From Anastatus disparis (taxonomy: Eukaryota; Arthropoda; Insecta; Hymenoptera; Eupelmidae), in NCBI GenBank assembly GCA_017163975.1, contig JAFFSR010000229.1, forward strand, positions 11,178,001 to 11,242,000: a DNA stretch of 64,000 bases, read 5' to 3'. This document shows positions 48,956 to 62,620 of the stretch, one piece after another. How positions within the stretch are numbered: position 1 is the stretch's first letter; the number at the start of each line of letters is the position of its first letter. The notes below the pieces were generated by a model that saw only the letters and a program-made list of their open reading frames with translations, did no database searches and was not told where the DNA came from. The translations under genes and the position numbers were made by a program.

Positions 48956-51345
48956 GATAGAGCAACGTATATATGCAACGACGTTGAAAGTTTTAAAGCT
49001 TGTACGATGGTATTATATAAATGCGAATGGCTCGAAGGCTTGACGAAGCATGATCTTGCATTTTTGGCAAATTGTAATAAATATTAGCATGAGTGCAAAA
49101 AGGTCAAAAAAATAGATAAATTAAAAATATCGAGTATAGTAGCTGAAAGTTTAAAAGTGAAAATTTCAATTTCAGGTTTTTGTAATTTAGTAAAATTTGA
49201 GAAGTTGGTTGAAATTGTATTTTACAAGAACATTTTTTGAATTATTAAGGTAAATTTTCTCTTTATATGTAAATTTTTGTAACTATACTTACTAAAGAAT
49301 TTCTGGATTAAAACATTGTACAGTAGATTACGAAAATATTTTCTTCAAAATGGATCTTTTTTAAAAGGTAAAATTCAAGTTAAAACAATGTTTTACAAAA
49401 ATATATATAAAAATACGAGATTAAAGTCACCCGTACATTACTCTTCATTTTGCTCCAACATTTCATCAGGATGAAAATTTAAACTTATTTTAAACAATAG
49501 AATTCATCAATCCTACAATATAATAAATCCACGAAAAATAAGAAAAACATTTCAATGCACGCACATCGTCTAATTCATTTATTAAAGCACATTATTACAC
49601 ACTTCAATAATTCGTGGATAGCATTCACATATCAAATTAAAGGAAAAGTGCTATCAAATCAAGCTCCATTAAAATAAAACATTCACGCGCAATTGAACGA
49701 AAAATATGAGCTCCTGTACACGCAGGTATCCTGAAGAACAAAAAAAAAATTGTATCTATATATACGTTAACATATATTGTACCCGTTATAGTCTACATAC
49801 GGTATATGTATAGTTCCCTAAGGAAAGCTATGAAAAACCATTAATAAAACAAAATTACATTAATGCTCTCCACGTTCCAAGTTTCTTGTTTTTAGCACTA
49901 GCGCAAAACACTTTAATAAAACCCAGAGAAAAGCACACTCACACAAAAGTTTTAACAATAAAACGTAAATATTCACATATTAATTAAAGCGAGAAAGAAA
50001 CAGGTAGTAACTAAATAAAAAAATATAAAAGGGAAGAGAAAGTCGTGAATGGATGGTGTATACAGAGGCCTAAAGAATCGTCCCATTAACGCAATTTATG
50101 AGGGCAAAAACGTACAGGGTTAGCAAATAATGTGTTTGGGTGTATGTGTGCGTATTATATACAGGTGCGTGCGCAACGTATTACGCGTGTTAATGTATAA
50201 TGTCTTTCACGGTGAAAAAGAAGATGAAGCTTTCATCAAATAAACTGGCAACCCGCAAGGAACGTATTTCTTAGTGTTTAATAATCCTTAATACGTGTTA
50301 GTTACTTAAACTACAATCAAATCTTCAACATCAATATATTTCTTTCTTGGAGAACTTTTCATTTTCAAAAGTAGGAAAAGAACACTTCCTTATATCTTCT
50401 TTTAGTGGTAAGAATGAGAAGTTTTGAACACTTTTTATTTGATTGAATTGACATATACTAGATGAACTTATTTAATCATTTTTTAGAATTATCACTAGCA
50501 TTGATAATTAAGCTCAATATTTATGACACGAAATAAAATTTTAAAAGTTCAAGGAAGTCGGGACATTCAGTGATAGACAGCAATTAATAATAATCCAATT
50601 TCTGATGGCTAATTTAAAATTTGATTAAATTAACATTTAACTTTAACAAAGTATAAATTATCCAAAACTACAGGATTCACTCACTCGAGACAGGAAAGAT
50701 AAATTCTCCTTTCAAAATGACTTTCTCCATCACCCTATCTAAGACGGAACAAAGAAAGACCTTCTCCAAAAGATATTTTGAGCTTACATATAGAAAAGGT
50801 ATATAGGAGGGTTTGACGTCGACGAAAAAGAAATTCCTCATTGGCCGCATCTGGAAGTACTCGCTCTTTTTTTTTCTTTCTTATTCTTTACCGAATGAAC
50901 GCCCATCGGCATGAGCGAGAGACTTACTCATCGACAAGGGAATTTCAAGGCGTAGAAAAGAGAGAAGAAGGTCTATTTTCAACAGTCAGTAAGATTCATG
51001 TGCACTGAACAGTCGAGAATCACAATGAGGCTTTAGGAAGCACGTGCTGTATATTTCATCGCGAGAGAGAAAAAAAAGAGAAAAAGAACGTATATAACCA
51101 GTCAGGCATTTTTATCTGACGCCCTCGTGCTAAATGCTTCCAGAAACTGCAGTTATGTACGATGCGAAGGTGAGAACTATAAATTGCGTTTGTTGTTAAT
51201 TGACGCAGACATAGAGAGCTTTGTGGTGGAAACGTGTTTCCATTTTGATTAATATCAAACATCTTGCAAAAAAAAATTTCTTTTTTTCGCAAAACATCAA
51301 AGAAAACTTATATTAATAACCATTTTTCAAAAATCATGATTATTT
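48953..51345. other. AT-rich non-coding DNA
   Basis: No gene or repeat family recognised. It includes alternating GTGTGTTTGGGTGTATGTGTG-type sequence at about 50129-50150. Confidence 0.65.
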
Positions 51346-51481
51346 CAAATAGTACATTACGATACACGTGCTCTAAGTGGTCCTTTTTTACACGGCGTGC
51401 AGTTAGCGCCCGAGCGCAGCGAGGGTGCTATGCACGTCGTGTAAGAGGACCACTTCGAGCACACGTATCGTATATTATTTT
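51346..51481. repeat. Long palindrome 4 (fold-back element)
   Basis: The left arm, about 51346-51410, and the right arm, about 51423-51481, share long complementary runs, notably AAGTGGTCCT/AGGACCACTT and TTACACG/CGTGTAA, around a GC-rich centre (CCCGAGCGCAGCGAGGG). It is the GC-richest of the four palindromes and its arms are unrelated to the others. A 73-codon open frame crossing it follows the palindrome and is not a gene. Confidence 0.82.
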
Positions 51482-51541
51482 ATAGCACGTGTGAGATAAA
51501 TTCGCCACACGTAATTAATACCCCAGAAAATCAATATTATC

Positions 51542-51684
51542 AAAAACTATACACACCACGAATGATAATTCGTAAATAAAAACGAATTCTATATATCAGC
51601 AAAACTATGCACACCATGAATGATAATTCGTAAATAAAAACGAATTCTATATATCAGCAAAACTATGCACACCACGAATGATAA
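51542..51684. repeat. 58-bp-period tandem repeat, about 2.5 copies
   Basis: The phrase CTAT(A/G)CACACCA starts at 51547, 51605 and 51663, giving a strict 58-bp period. The second unit repeats the first with only a few substitutions, and the third is cut off after ATGATAAAT. Each full unit contains a small internal inverted repeat AATTCG/CGAATT. It may be a young mini-satellite array. Confidence 0.92.
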
Positions 51685-52995
51685 ATCTAAAAAAAGTAAA
51701 ACTATTTATTATCAATGATAGACCCATCGCAAACAAAAAAAAGCAAAAACGATATCAAAAATATTCTTAGATTGAGAAATTATATCAAATAAGTATTGAT
51801 GTCAGTGATATTTTATTAATTAAATACAATATGATAAAAAGAGAACTTGCCGATTATTTAGATTTATGTATACACAGGTCAGACAAAGCAAAGCATCTAG
51901 TTTATTGTTCGTACAGCTATCTCTTTCTTTCTCATTCTTAGGCCGTACACACTGTACACGCATGCGCGCCGCTCACAGATGTTTTGTTTCGACAACTCAC
52001 GGCACAACAGTAATTTATAAACTATAGTTTTGATTTTCTTGATGTTTTCAATTCTTTATTAAAGTATTTATATTTTTTGATTGATTTTCTACGTATTATC
52101 ATGTGTGAAAAGACATTTCTACGTATTAATATATATACAAAGAGTGATTGTGATGCGTGATTTCGATATTACTTTTTTGAACAGTATAATAAAGTGCGAA
52201 ATTTCTGACGGTAGTACTTTTTTACACAGTTCAAAAAAGTTGTATTTAGCTCCCGCTAAATGGTGTAGAAAACGCGAATTTAGCTCACGCAGTGCTATAA
52301 ATAAATTTTTTTCCCATTAACAATAGGTTTTGAATAGTATTTTTATGTTATGAAAATATAGTGACTATTTAATAGTAAAATTTCTTTTCTTTTAATTCAA
52401 AGAATTTCGAATTTTTATTTTGAATTATATAGGATAACAAAATTTATTATTCTTTTGTTAATATCAATTAGATACATCCACCTGTTCCACAAAATTTCCC
52501 AAAAGACTGTTGTAGCTCTTATCCTTTCATAAACAAGCGGTTCAATCAGGGTACGCATTCTCTCTATGGAGCCTCATTTATGCGCCTCAATCTCGCAAGC
52601 AAACATACGGCCAGCACATATATCCCACAACCCTACCCTCATACTCTCCCTCTCTCCAAAAAGGCAGCTTGAGCTCTCGTACTACCCCATGTCTAATTTT
52701 CGAACCGACCAACTGAATCCCAAAACCTAATTCTCTCTCTCATTCTCCTACCTCTCTCCCTCTCTCTTTCAACCCTCTCGGCCAGCCTCAGTTTCATGAA
52801 AAAGGGAGTATGGAGGAGTGGACAAGAAAAGCAAGACTAAAAGCAACACACGAGTGCGCTCGTAAGCGCCTAAATGCAATTTCATTGGATTCCACACGCG
52901 TGCTCGACAATGCCTTTAATCAACAATAATTCGTTAAGAGACAGAGAAAGAGAGAGAACCAATAGTTTATGCAATATTCCGCGAGTCTAGTGCAC
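51685..52995. other. AT-rich non-coding DNA
   Basis: No gene recognised. It has a GC-richer patch at about 51940-52010 (GCATGCGCGCCGC and neighbours) and pyrimidine tracts at about 52728-52775. The 79-codon open frame at 52081-52320 is mixed in composition but has no recognisable domain or splice context. Confidence 0.6.
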
Positions 52996-53042
52996 TGTTG
53001 TTGTTGTTGTTGTTGTCGTCGTCGTCGTCGTTGTTGTTGTTG
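52996..53042. repeat. Compound trinucleotide repeat (TTG)n(TCG)n(TTG)n
   Basis: A block of TCG units sits symmetrically between two TTG blocks. The change from TTG to TCG and back points to a substitution spread by slippage. Not in a credible reading frame. Confidence 0.95.
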
Positions 53043-54813
53043 AGAGAGTTGCTCGTGGATAATAACCATACGTTTGTTTCCCCACTCCCCTTATCCTCTC
53101 TTCACGTTTATTATAACGCTTGGACATACTACACGCACTACAGAGCTTTCATAAATGCCTTTGTGCTTGAGTAGGAATCTTTTGGTCCTTGGTAAAGTTA
53201 TACGTGCGAAAGTATATATATTGCAAACTTGTCATATTATTGTCTAGAATTTGTCTGATTAGTTTGTTAGGGCAGTATAAGGGATTATTTTGCTTTTGAT
53301 TAGAATGATTTACAATTATTACTTTGATTTGTTTGTTTAGTATTGAATCGTTGTGTTATTAGTTGATTGCAAAAGTTTCATTTATTCTTAGCTTTTATGT
53401 AAACAATTACATTTTAGAGACCCTTTCATGCTTTTTACTTTTTTAATGATTTTAAATTTAAGTTTATTGTGCTACTTCATGTCCAAGTTATCCACTAATT
53501 TGTTGTTTTCAATGACTAAGAAATATTATTAAAAGTAGATCACCGCGTCCCAAATAGATAAATTCCTTTTTTAATTCTATTTATGAACTTTTACTCAAAA
53601 TGGTTAGACATCTGTCCACAAATTAAAGTCGTGCTACAACAATGATCATTGATTTCAAAACCTAAATACCATAACATCCTCTAACCATAAATTTTAAAAA
53701 ATCCATCCTTTTAACTTTTCTTAAATTTGTCAAAATTTTCTATTTCAACAAAGCTTCTCTTCAGTCCTTATCATTACTTAAACCTATTCTCCCTATACAT
53801 ATTCCTTTTGCTTTATCATACATTTCCCATGTGCATATAGTATGTTCTTAGACCCTTAGAGAGAACTATACCGTCACACGGGATTTTAACGTGGTATTCG
53901 CATTCAGTCAAATTAACACTACCTTGGATTTTCGAGCCTATAGTATAAAGTCTCTTAATCTCTGTATGCATATATATACACATATCTATCCATCTCTTTC
54001 TCTTACTGTCATATCGTATGAGTTTGCTAGTGTAATTGGTCGCACGCGTAGCATTTATTACCTTAGCGCTAACGCGAATGTATCATAAACGTATATATAC
54101 ATCTATATACGTATATGTATCCAAATAGACTGGGTATATAAACCTATATAGAAAGCTGTATAAACGAGAACGTATATATATATATACACACGAGGAATCG
54201 TTCGTTTTGAACCCATGCACACATATATACATATATATACACGTATAGCTTCGGAGCTTTATTCCTGTCGTGGACGAACGGTAGTATGATATTTTCTTTG
54301 ACGTTATGCACACCTCTCCTAGCTCCGTCCTGCTTTTGGTCGAAGCGAAACGACAAACACGCGCAATTTTCGTTGTTGGCGTTCAGCCCACTAAAACGTA
54401 CCAGCGAGAGAGAGAGAAAGAAAGAGTCAGTATGTATAAAGCGCGATTATTTACTTTCCACTACATGCGCGTTGTCGCAAAAGCTTTTGCATTACTCGTC
54501 AACCTCCACTATATGTATATATATACACTCCACAAGTCACAATCGTATTTCTCTTATAGGTTAACTTTTTCAACGCTTCCTTTACCCTATGTTTATCTAT
54601 AAACATTTCCACCCTTAAAGTTCAACGAAAAAATAGAGACCATTATGATATTTGTTTGCCAGTTACAAGCAGTATGGAAACTCAATTAAGTTCAATTAGA
54701 CTTAACTTTAATTGCGATTAAAATTGTATACGAACGATATATGTATATCATGGGGATATATTGTACGAGTGAAATTATTATTCTCTCTCTTTGCTCGATA
54801 AAATGGAATTGCG

Positions 54814-54816
<3 letters not shown>
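53043..54816. other. AT-rich DNA with alternating TATACG stretches
   Basis: No gene recognised. Between about 54090 and 54250 there are many ACGTATATATAC-type alternating purine-pyrimidine stretches. Open frames here are Y/I/V-rich as a consequence. Confidence 0.6.

Positions 54817-54859
<43 letters not shown>
54817..54859. repeat. (AT)n microsatellite
   Basis: An uninterrupted AT dinucleotide run of 43 bp followed by ACGGACACAC. It can extrude as a cruciform and is likely length-variable; its length in an assembly may be unreliable. Confidence 0.95.
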
Positions 54860-54860
<1 letters not shown>

Positions 54861-57800
54861 GGACACACAAAATACACATACAATGTTTATGAGAGATGAT
54901 TATGCGAAACATAATTTTGGAGGAGAGAAACTATGTCGGGGGGGTAGGCGTATTATATGTCATTTAATAATGTAATAATGTCCACGCGATTATACGCAAT
55001 ACTATAATCAAATGTGGTTGATCGTTATTATATGTAACCTTCCCACTGACCCCATGTATTATATACTTGAAACAATAATATAATTGTTGTTGCTCATACG
55101 AGAGCGATTACTTAAAGCTCTGCATCAGGCTTTCGCTAATATAACTTTTATAATGATTGCATAGTCCAAAAATGCTTTTTTATTTATGCCATTAGGTTGC
55201 AATGTGTTACGTTTCTTAACGACATTATCATTTCAGTTTTAATTTATGAAAGTTCCATTTGGACTCGGATCAACAAATAAATATAGTTTTCTGGTTAAAA
55301 TAAAAATAAGATGATTTGATAATTTCGAAAGAGTATAAACTTCTTTATTTTTTGTAACAACGCTTTTTAAATTTGTCCACTCCAATTGTCTTTCTCCGCA
55401 TGTTAGTCGACCTAAAAATTTCAGAACAGCATTCTTCTTGTAAAGATCAATTTCTCGCTTCTCTCTCTCTCTCTCTCTTTTTCTCTCTCATCTCATTTTT
55501 AGCTTCTACGAGAGAGGTTCAGAGAAACGAAAGAAATTGATGACTAGCGCAAAAGCTGCTTTACACTAACATACATATACATACATAAAATTCTCGTACC
55601 CAAAATACTTTTTCCGAGAAAAAAACTAGACTATGCGCCACTCTTGCAAGCGTAATTGTCCCTTCCGAGCAAAAGAAAGAAAGAGAGACGAGAGGGTTAA
55701 AGAAGAAGAAGAGTGAGAGAGAGAGAAAGGAACTCGATTTGGCAAGCAGAAAAGAATCGTACGAACTGCTTCGCGTACAACGACTTCCGGTTTTGCCTTA
55801 CTACTTGCAGCTGGCAAGGAAACTGCATTAGCGGGAAGGCAACGTGAGACTTGCACGCCGGAAAGCCGAAATTCTCTCTATCTTTCACTTTCTCTCTCTC
55901 TCTTCTTTCTCTAACGTTTTTTCTTCTTCTCTCTTTCTCTCTTTCTTCTTCTGTTACACGTAAAGTGCGCTGCCAAATCGACTACTACTAGCTGCTACTA
56001 CTACTTACTGTACATGGGTTAGTGATACATGCATAGCACTCCAAGAGAGAAAATCGAAAGAGAAAGAGAGAGAGAGAGAGAGAAGGCATGTTGACTACGT
56101 TCTTACTGCATCCCGTCGACTAATCGAATTTGTCCGTGATTCCGCAGAAACGGATGGTAAATAGGTTAACGTAGAAGTGGAATGCGTTAATTCAAGGTTT
56201 TTATTCGTACCATTCTAAATTGAATGGAAGTTATTTAAGATAGCTTGAAAATATTTGATTTCAACTTGAGCTTAAAGCTTGATTAAAATAATTTTTCTCC
56301 ATAATAATGTTGCTTTTTTTCATTTGAAGATAAAAAAGAAGTACGTTAAATACTTTACTGTTTAATTAAGAGAAAAGATTGTTGAAAATCTGTTTTACTG
56401 ATGTTGGCTGGAATAAAAAAGAAAAGTTGTATTTAAAACTTGAATCCAACCAAGAAAGTTTTACATAATCTGTAAAACCTTCCAGACGTTATATTCAAAA
56501 TCATAACGGCAAAAGCGAACCAGCTTCAACTTATAACTCAACGTCAAAAAAAAAGGTAAAAAAGAAAATCAACGAGAATAAGCTAACGTTGAACAAAAAA
56601 AAGAGAGAGAAAAAAGAACGACACGATGATGATGTTCACCTAGCATCGAACGCACGTATACGCAAGAAAACTTACGAAACAAGCGTACAGCTTCTTCGTA
56701 ACTTTTTTCCCCCGTCGTAACATCAACTCTTACAATTTTTCACTACTTTTCACAGCAAAAAAAAAAAAAAAAAGAAAAAAATTCCTATACACTTCGTATA
56801 GTTAAACATTACAAGAGTAAACTTTAGCACAAGGAAGCCCAGGACACGTTTTTAGCTTTAAACAAGCGTAAAACAGTAAAAGCTAACCACAAAATCAACA
56901 GACTTATAAACACAGGAGAAAAACTTTTTTTCTAAGTCACGAAAAGTATACATAAACACATGGTAACAATAAAGACTTACAAGCTCCCCCAATCCCAGCC
57001 TCCTTAAACCCGTAAAGCTTAATCTAATTTGACCTTTATAAACTTTAAGAAACAAACTACTAAAAGGAGTCGCATAGTCGCTCCTTTAAACTAAGACTTA
57101 AGACTGCTTGAGAAGTAGTAACCAGTTAACGTGAGAGTACATAAGGTGTATACTTTAAGAGCTATAACTTCGTTGCTTTTATATAGCAAAAGTAGGAAAA
57201 ACACGAGAAAGTACAAGTTCTCCGGCTCATTTTAAAGATCAAGGCAATGAGAGGAGCATACATTAATCAGAAAGACAACCGCAACTCCTAGCTGTCGTCT
57301 ATTGCAAATCCAATTCTCTCTCTCTCTCTCTCTGTCTCTCTGGAGCTTACTACTACCACTTGCTTGCCAAACTACCATGCTAAATAATCACAAACGAAGC
57401 TAAAGTCAAGTCAACGTGTTTGTCCGCGATTTCATCAGATATTCATGGCTCACTGTTTTGGTTAAGTATTTTAACGATAAATCACATTTATTGATAATTT
57501 AATATGTTTTAAGTATTTAATGAGTATTGATGAAAGTAACTAATTCAGATTAATTGTAATTTATATCTTTATGATCCTCAGGGAATGTCAATGGTTCTTG
57601 ATTGGAATCATTAATTACCAGGAATTTAAGTTATTTTATTTCCAGTCTTATTTTCAGAAGCTTTTGATACAGGTATTTCATAAATTTTTCATGAATTTAA
57701 TACTTGGAAAATAATTTTAATTGGAAGAAATCTATAGATGATACAGAAGAAACTCGTATTACTACGCGTAATATTATGATCCTCTAAAATACCATGTTCA

Positions 57801-59632
57801 AAAGAACATCATAGAATAAAAAAGAAAAATCATACGCAAAAAATCTTTCAAATCATCAAATTTTTCAAGAATTTTTCCTTGAAAAGCCACAGTTCTTTTC
57901 TCCTCTCAAGTACAAGTTTCCTTCTTTTCTCTCCTTTTTCTTTCATTCTACATTAATAAATTACTAACGAAAGCCAAGACTTTCTCTCTTATTCCGCAAC
58001 GATCATCGTCTCGAAAATCTTTCTCTTTCTTCAATTTCTTTGCCATACAAACCCAGCAGAAATCTTATATTAAACAAAAACAGAAGAAAAGGCCTTATAC
58101 ATCTAATATATATAAACACACATTTATTGTCACTGTTTCGCAGTCTGAGTAACAAACGTCTAGCGAAGCTACTATATATAATATACGCTCACAAATATAG
58201 AGAAGAGAAGATACGTTAAAACCGTCGGAGGAGGAGGAGGATTGGAATGAAAGAGAAAGAGAGAAAGAGAAAGGATGTCGTTGTACACAAGGGAAATAAC
58301 ATGCTTCGTCAACAGTGTGCTGCTGTAACTAATGGATATTCTGGCAGAATAGAATGAAGAGAAAGAGAGGAGAGAGAGAAAAGTAGCATTCGACCAGACC
58401 CTATGGAACTAAGCCGACGACTACTTCCCAGTAGAATTCTTTCTATGAAACATAATTTACCTTATTCATTTTTTTTCTTGCTTACAATTTTGTTGCTCGC
58501 TTTTTCTTTTTCTTTTTTTTTTGTTCTGCTTCGAAGAATTGCGTCAGAAATAGCTTAACGATTAACACCTCGTTTCATATAATATTCTCAATATGACATA
58601 CTTTCATAATTAATAAGATCAAACTATTCGCTCGTTCTAATATTCTTAATGTCATTATTTACTTATTCATTATCCCGTATTTTATATTATTTATATAAAT
58701 TATTGTTATACGTATTTTTTTACCTGAAATAAGAATTTATCTTTATAAATTTTCCAGCAAAGTTAATTACGAGCCACTACAATATAAAATTTTAAACGAC
58801 AACAAAGCCATTAATTCCATAAATTTATATTTAATCGCAAACTTTTTCAATGTTTCACCAAAGTTTATAAAATCTTCATACAAACATCAACCATTGCGTA
58901 TATGGGAGGCTGCTGCGAGAACTTTTGAATAAAATACTAACGTTCAATGTTATCCATAAATAACGAGAAGTCGATATATTTAACCGTTCTGTGAACGCTT
59001 AAGCTACATAAACATGTACAAACGATTTCAATACTTTCATCAAAATATGAATTATTAATTTATTTATCGTCCTTTAAAGGTACATCCTAAATATTGCAAA
59101 TAAGCTTATGACAGAGTAAAATGAAGTAATAAAAAGAAAAAAAAATTATGTTTGAATTTTAAAATGCATATTGCACATCGATTATTAAAATGTTTGACTC
59201 CTTTATTAAAGATATGAAAAAAGCAGCGGTGGTAGTAGTAAAATTCATAATCCCAAGGTAGCTGAATTCTTTTTTTTATTTTTTTTTTAATAATATAGAC
59301 ATAGAAGTATACAAAAAATGTCTGCATAATTTGAATATATTCCCTATAGGTCTGGTCTTACACATAGTAAAAAAAAGAGAAAAAAAGAAGAAGGAAAAAG
59401 TACAGCGAAGGGACTTTTAATTTAGTCCTAGCTGATCGATCTTTTTCCTTTTCCTCTTCTTTTTTCTCTTTCTTTCGTTCTTCCACTACATATAAGTTCT
59501 TTCTTCTTTTGAAAAAAAAGTAGAAAAGCAGGAAAAGAAAACGTGGGAGTAGGCAAGCGTCACGTTGGCGCCAGACCTTCTGTTACCGGCAGGTGGATAA
59601 CGCATTTTGCACACGCGATTTTATCGATTTGC
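54860..59632. other. AT-rich DNA with opposed CT and GA tracts
   Basis: A (CT)n tract at about 55458-55490 faces a GA tract at about 55675-55730. The 140 bp that follow (about 55740-55870) form a GC-rich patch with two overlapping minus-strand frames and no recognised product. Further (GA)n lies at about 56056-56083 and (CT)n at about 57317-57340. No gene accepted. Confidence 0.6.
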
Positions 59633-59694
59633 CTTCTTCTCTCTCTCTTTCTCTCTTTCCCTTCGACAATAGAAAAAGAGAGAGAGAGAAGAAG
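59633..59694. repeat. Homopyrimidine/homopurine hairpin
   Basis: CTTCTTCTCTCTCTCTTT at 59633-59650 is complementary, give or take one dinucleotide unit, to the purine run at 59675-59694. The CTTCTT/AAGAAG ends show that the match is not just generic CT against GA. It can form a hairpin or triplex. Confidence 0.6.
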
Positions 59695-62544
59695 TAAAAG
59701 AAGAAAAGAGAGAGAAAGAAAGAAAAAGCGTAACGTAGCTGCCGGCGACGGCGTCGTCCCCTTCGCTCAGATGCTTTGAAAAGAGCGAAAACGCATTCAA
59801 CGTTCTTCGTTCGTTCGCCTTGCTCGTTTACTCGATTTCTGATAAATACAACGCCTAAGGGTAAAGTGGAATAAGAGAGAGTAGCAAAGGGAGTAAAAGA
59901 GAAAGAGAGGTGAGAGAGGACAAAATGTTGTGAATAGGGTAGAGGCCACGTGTTGCTGAGAGCAAGCTAGCCGCGCACGACACTTTTCTCAGACCATTTC
60001 CCGCCTGTATGCTTCTGTTGAACGAGATAGCGTAGACAGAGTTTGTAAGGGATTTTGTTGAGCTTTTTTTTTCTTCTTCTTATTCTGCTTCTTTTTTTTT
60101 CTCTTTTTTTTTGAATGAACCGAAGAGACGTGGATGTTGGTTTTGTAGAAGAGATAGGGATATTGTGAAGTGAATCTGCAACTTTTTTATGAATAAATAT
60201 GATTTTAATATTCTTTTGTTAAAATTTAACTGACGATAATTTCTTTTTTATACGCTAATTACAATTTTAACATCCGTTTGTAAACATTAAAAATAAATAA
60301 TAATTTAAGCTCTGTTTTGTTACATTAAACAAATATTCTTTGCTTTTTCCTTATAAAAATTATTCTAAAGAATTAAACATTTACCATTAAGTTAACAAAG
60401 TTTAATCTTAAATACAAAATTAATCCTATAATCCTTATATAAGTTTTAATCCATCCTTTCATAATTTTATTTATTTTTATTGCCCTATCAAAATTTCTCA
60501 CATTTAAGCTCCTATATTCTCAAAATAAGTTGAGAGAGAGATAGAGAGAGAGAGAGAAAAGAAAAGCATAATAAACCAAAGCGAATATAATAACGACAGC
60601 AGTCTGTGACAACTGTGAATCTCTCGAGAAATTTCAAAACTCAACTTGCCAAGTACTCGTTCACTAGTGACGACGATCAAAGCTTTCTATACTCATTTAT
60701 ATATATATATATATACATGTAACATTCATGTCGTCTAGGTAGAACGCGTGATACATCTTTGAAAGAGGAACGACTCCTTGGAGAGACGTAGACCCTGTGC
60801 CTTTCTAATCGAGTTCTCGCTTACTCTTGCTTACTCACTCTCTCTCTTGCTCTCTCTTACTCCCTCTCTCTCTCTCTCTTTTTGCTAACTTTGTAATTTA
60901 AATGCAGATGGCTCGGCAATTAAGAGAACTACTTTGCTTAAGCGAATCGCTCACCGTTCTAGTGTTGAGTCATAAGAGAAGTTTTATTTTAAAATTAAAA
61001 TATAAAAAAAAGAAAGAAACTATAGGTCTATGACAACAACGATATGAAACTACGAATATTCAAACTACATGCACATGCATGATGGAATGACTCATCGTTT
61101 ATTATTTTTGTAAGTATTGGTAGAATATGATTTTGATATTATGTAAATGAAATGAAAGACACTTACAGTGTTGTTACATAAAGAAGACAAATATATATAG
61201 AAATATAGGGTTAAATAACATTAAAAAAACAAGGAAATGACAAGTGCAAATCTTTCTTGATAAAGAGAAAGAGAGAAAAAAGAGAGAAAAAGAGAGCACG
61301 AGAAAGATAGAAAAAGAGAGAAAGTGCAAATAATCGCCTCGTAACGTTAGTTAGGGAACACTTAAAAACTTTTAAGTAGCTCTGCCGTTCCTTCTCTACT
61401 TCTCGTCTTTCCTACTCTTAACTTCATCTTCTTCCCTTTCCCTTCCCCCTTTTCTTTTCCTTCTCAAGGTAGCAAACGATACGATAAGAGCATTCCAAAA
61501 AAAAGAGAAGAAGAAAAATATCAAACTTTCATCTTCTACTTTTGCTGTACGAATATTGATATATATACTATATAATGTTCGTCTCCTTGCTTCTGCTACA
61601 ATTAATAAACGTCCGGAGAGAGAAGATGGCTAATGAGCTCGACAGCTATCTTTTCAACGTTTAAACGAGGAATAAAAAAAAAGAGGAAAAAAAATATAAG
61701 AGAGTAAAAAAAAATTAAGAGAAGTTGCTACTACGCGCGAAAAATATTAAAAGCGCGTACTAAGGCTAACTACGTCTGACTGAACTCGACTCTTTCCACT
61801 TGCAGTCGATTATAGACTGAATTAATACAGATGAAATTTTTCGTTTAAATTAAAATTCATCCTGATAATTTAGTATTTTTTCCTTCCTTTTCTCTTTATT
61901 AATTAAGTTAAAGAATTTAATTTTTGATGCTTTTTCCATCCGCTTCATCATTATATTAATTTTTCTATGCCGTTTAAAAAGCTTACGTAATTGAAGTATT
62001 TTTTAAATATTTTACGCACAAGTCAATCAAGTACAATTAAATATGCAATGAATATTACAATATTATTGTCTTCTTGGCCTCAATCAAGTTATAATTATCT
62101 TTCAGACTTTATAACAATTAAATGACAAAAAAATTTTTTCTCACTGTTCAGCTATCCCCATAATGACTATCATTACAATAGTCATCCAAGGACATGTCGC
62201 GTATCATGTCACTTTTTTTTGCAATTATTTTAATATACTGGAAATTGTGTTGTTCCCATAGTTATAGAATTGATTCATACATTCCTTTGCGCATCATTAA
62301 ACTTGCTTCATTCGAGTAATTGTTTACAATTCTCTGATGACATTATCTTGATAATTATTATATGCTAACAATTAACTAATAAAATTTTTACTTTCGTGAC
62401 TCTTTACTTCGTGCTTTAATAGCCTACGTTCGCTACGAGTCCGACCTTTTTTTTTTCTTTCGAGAAGCAAATCTTGAAAAGACTTCTTTTAAAGTGTCGT
62501 ACTTACTAAGCCCTTCAGAGGAGTTGTTTCTTTACAATGCTACT
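59695..62544. other. Non-coding DNA with a CpG-richer shoulder
   Basis: GC-rich patches at about 59728-59765 and 59945-60055 flank GA-rich sequence. A GTAAGG donor-like site lies near 60046. (CT)n lies at about 60837-60885 and a purine block at about 61262-61325. Adjacent small inverted repeats ATGACTAT/ATAGTCAT and GACATG/CATGTC lie at about 62163-62210. No complete gene seen. Confidence 0.55.
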
Positions 62545-62620
62545 CAAGTGTTTAGCCTGCTTAAAGTGTTGCCTATAAAGAAAAAAATTTAACCATTTTT
62601 CCTAAGACGCTAAACACTTG
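62545..62620. repeat. Perfect 12-bp inverted repeat CAAGTGTTTAGC/GCTAAACACTTG
   Basis: Arms 62545-62556 and 62609-62620 are exact reverse complements, with weaker pairing extending a few bases inward and a loop of roughly 50 nt. The arms are of mixed composition, unlike most short inverted repeats here. A small structured RNA is conceivable, but the interior does not pair well. Confidence 0.5.

Noticed and set aside
51542..51684. CRISPR-like direct repeats
   Set aside because: The units are directly adjacent 58-bp tandem copies with no unique spacers, and the genome is eukaryotic.
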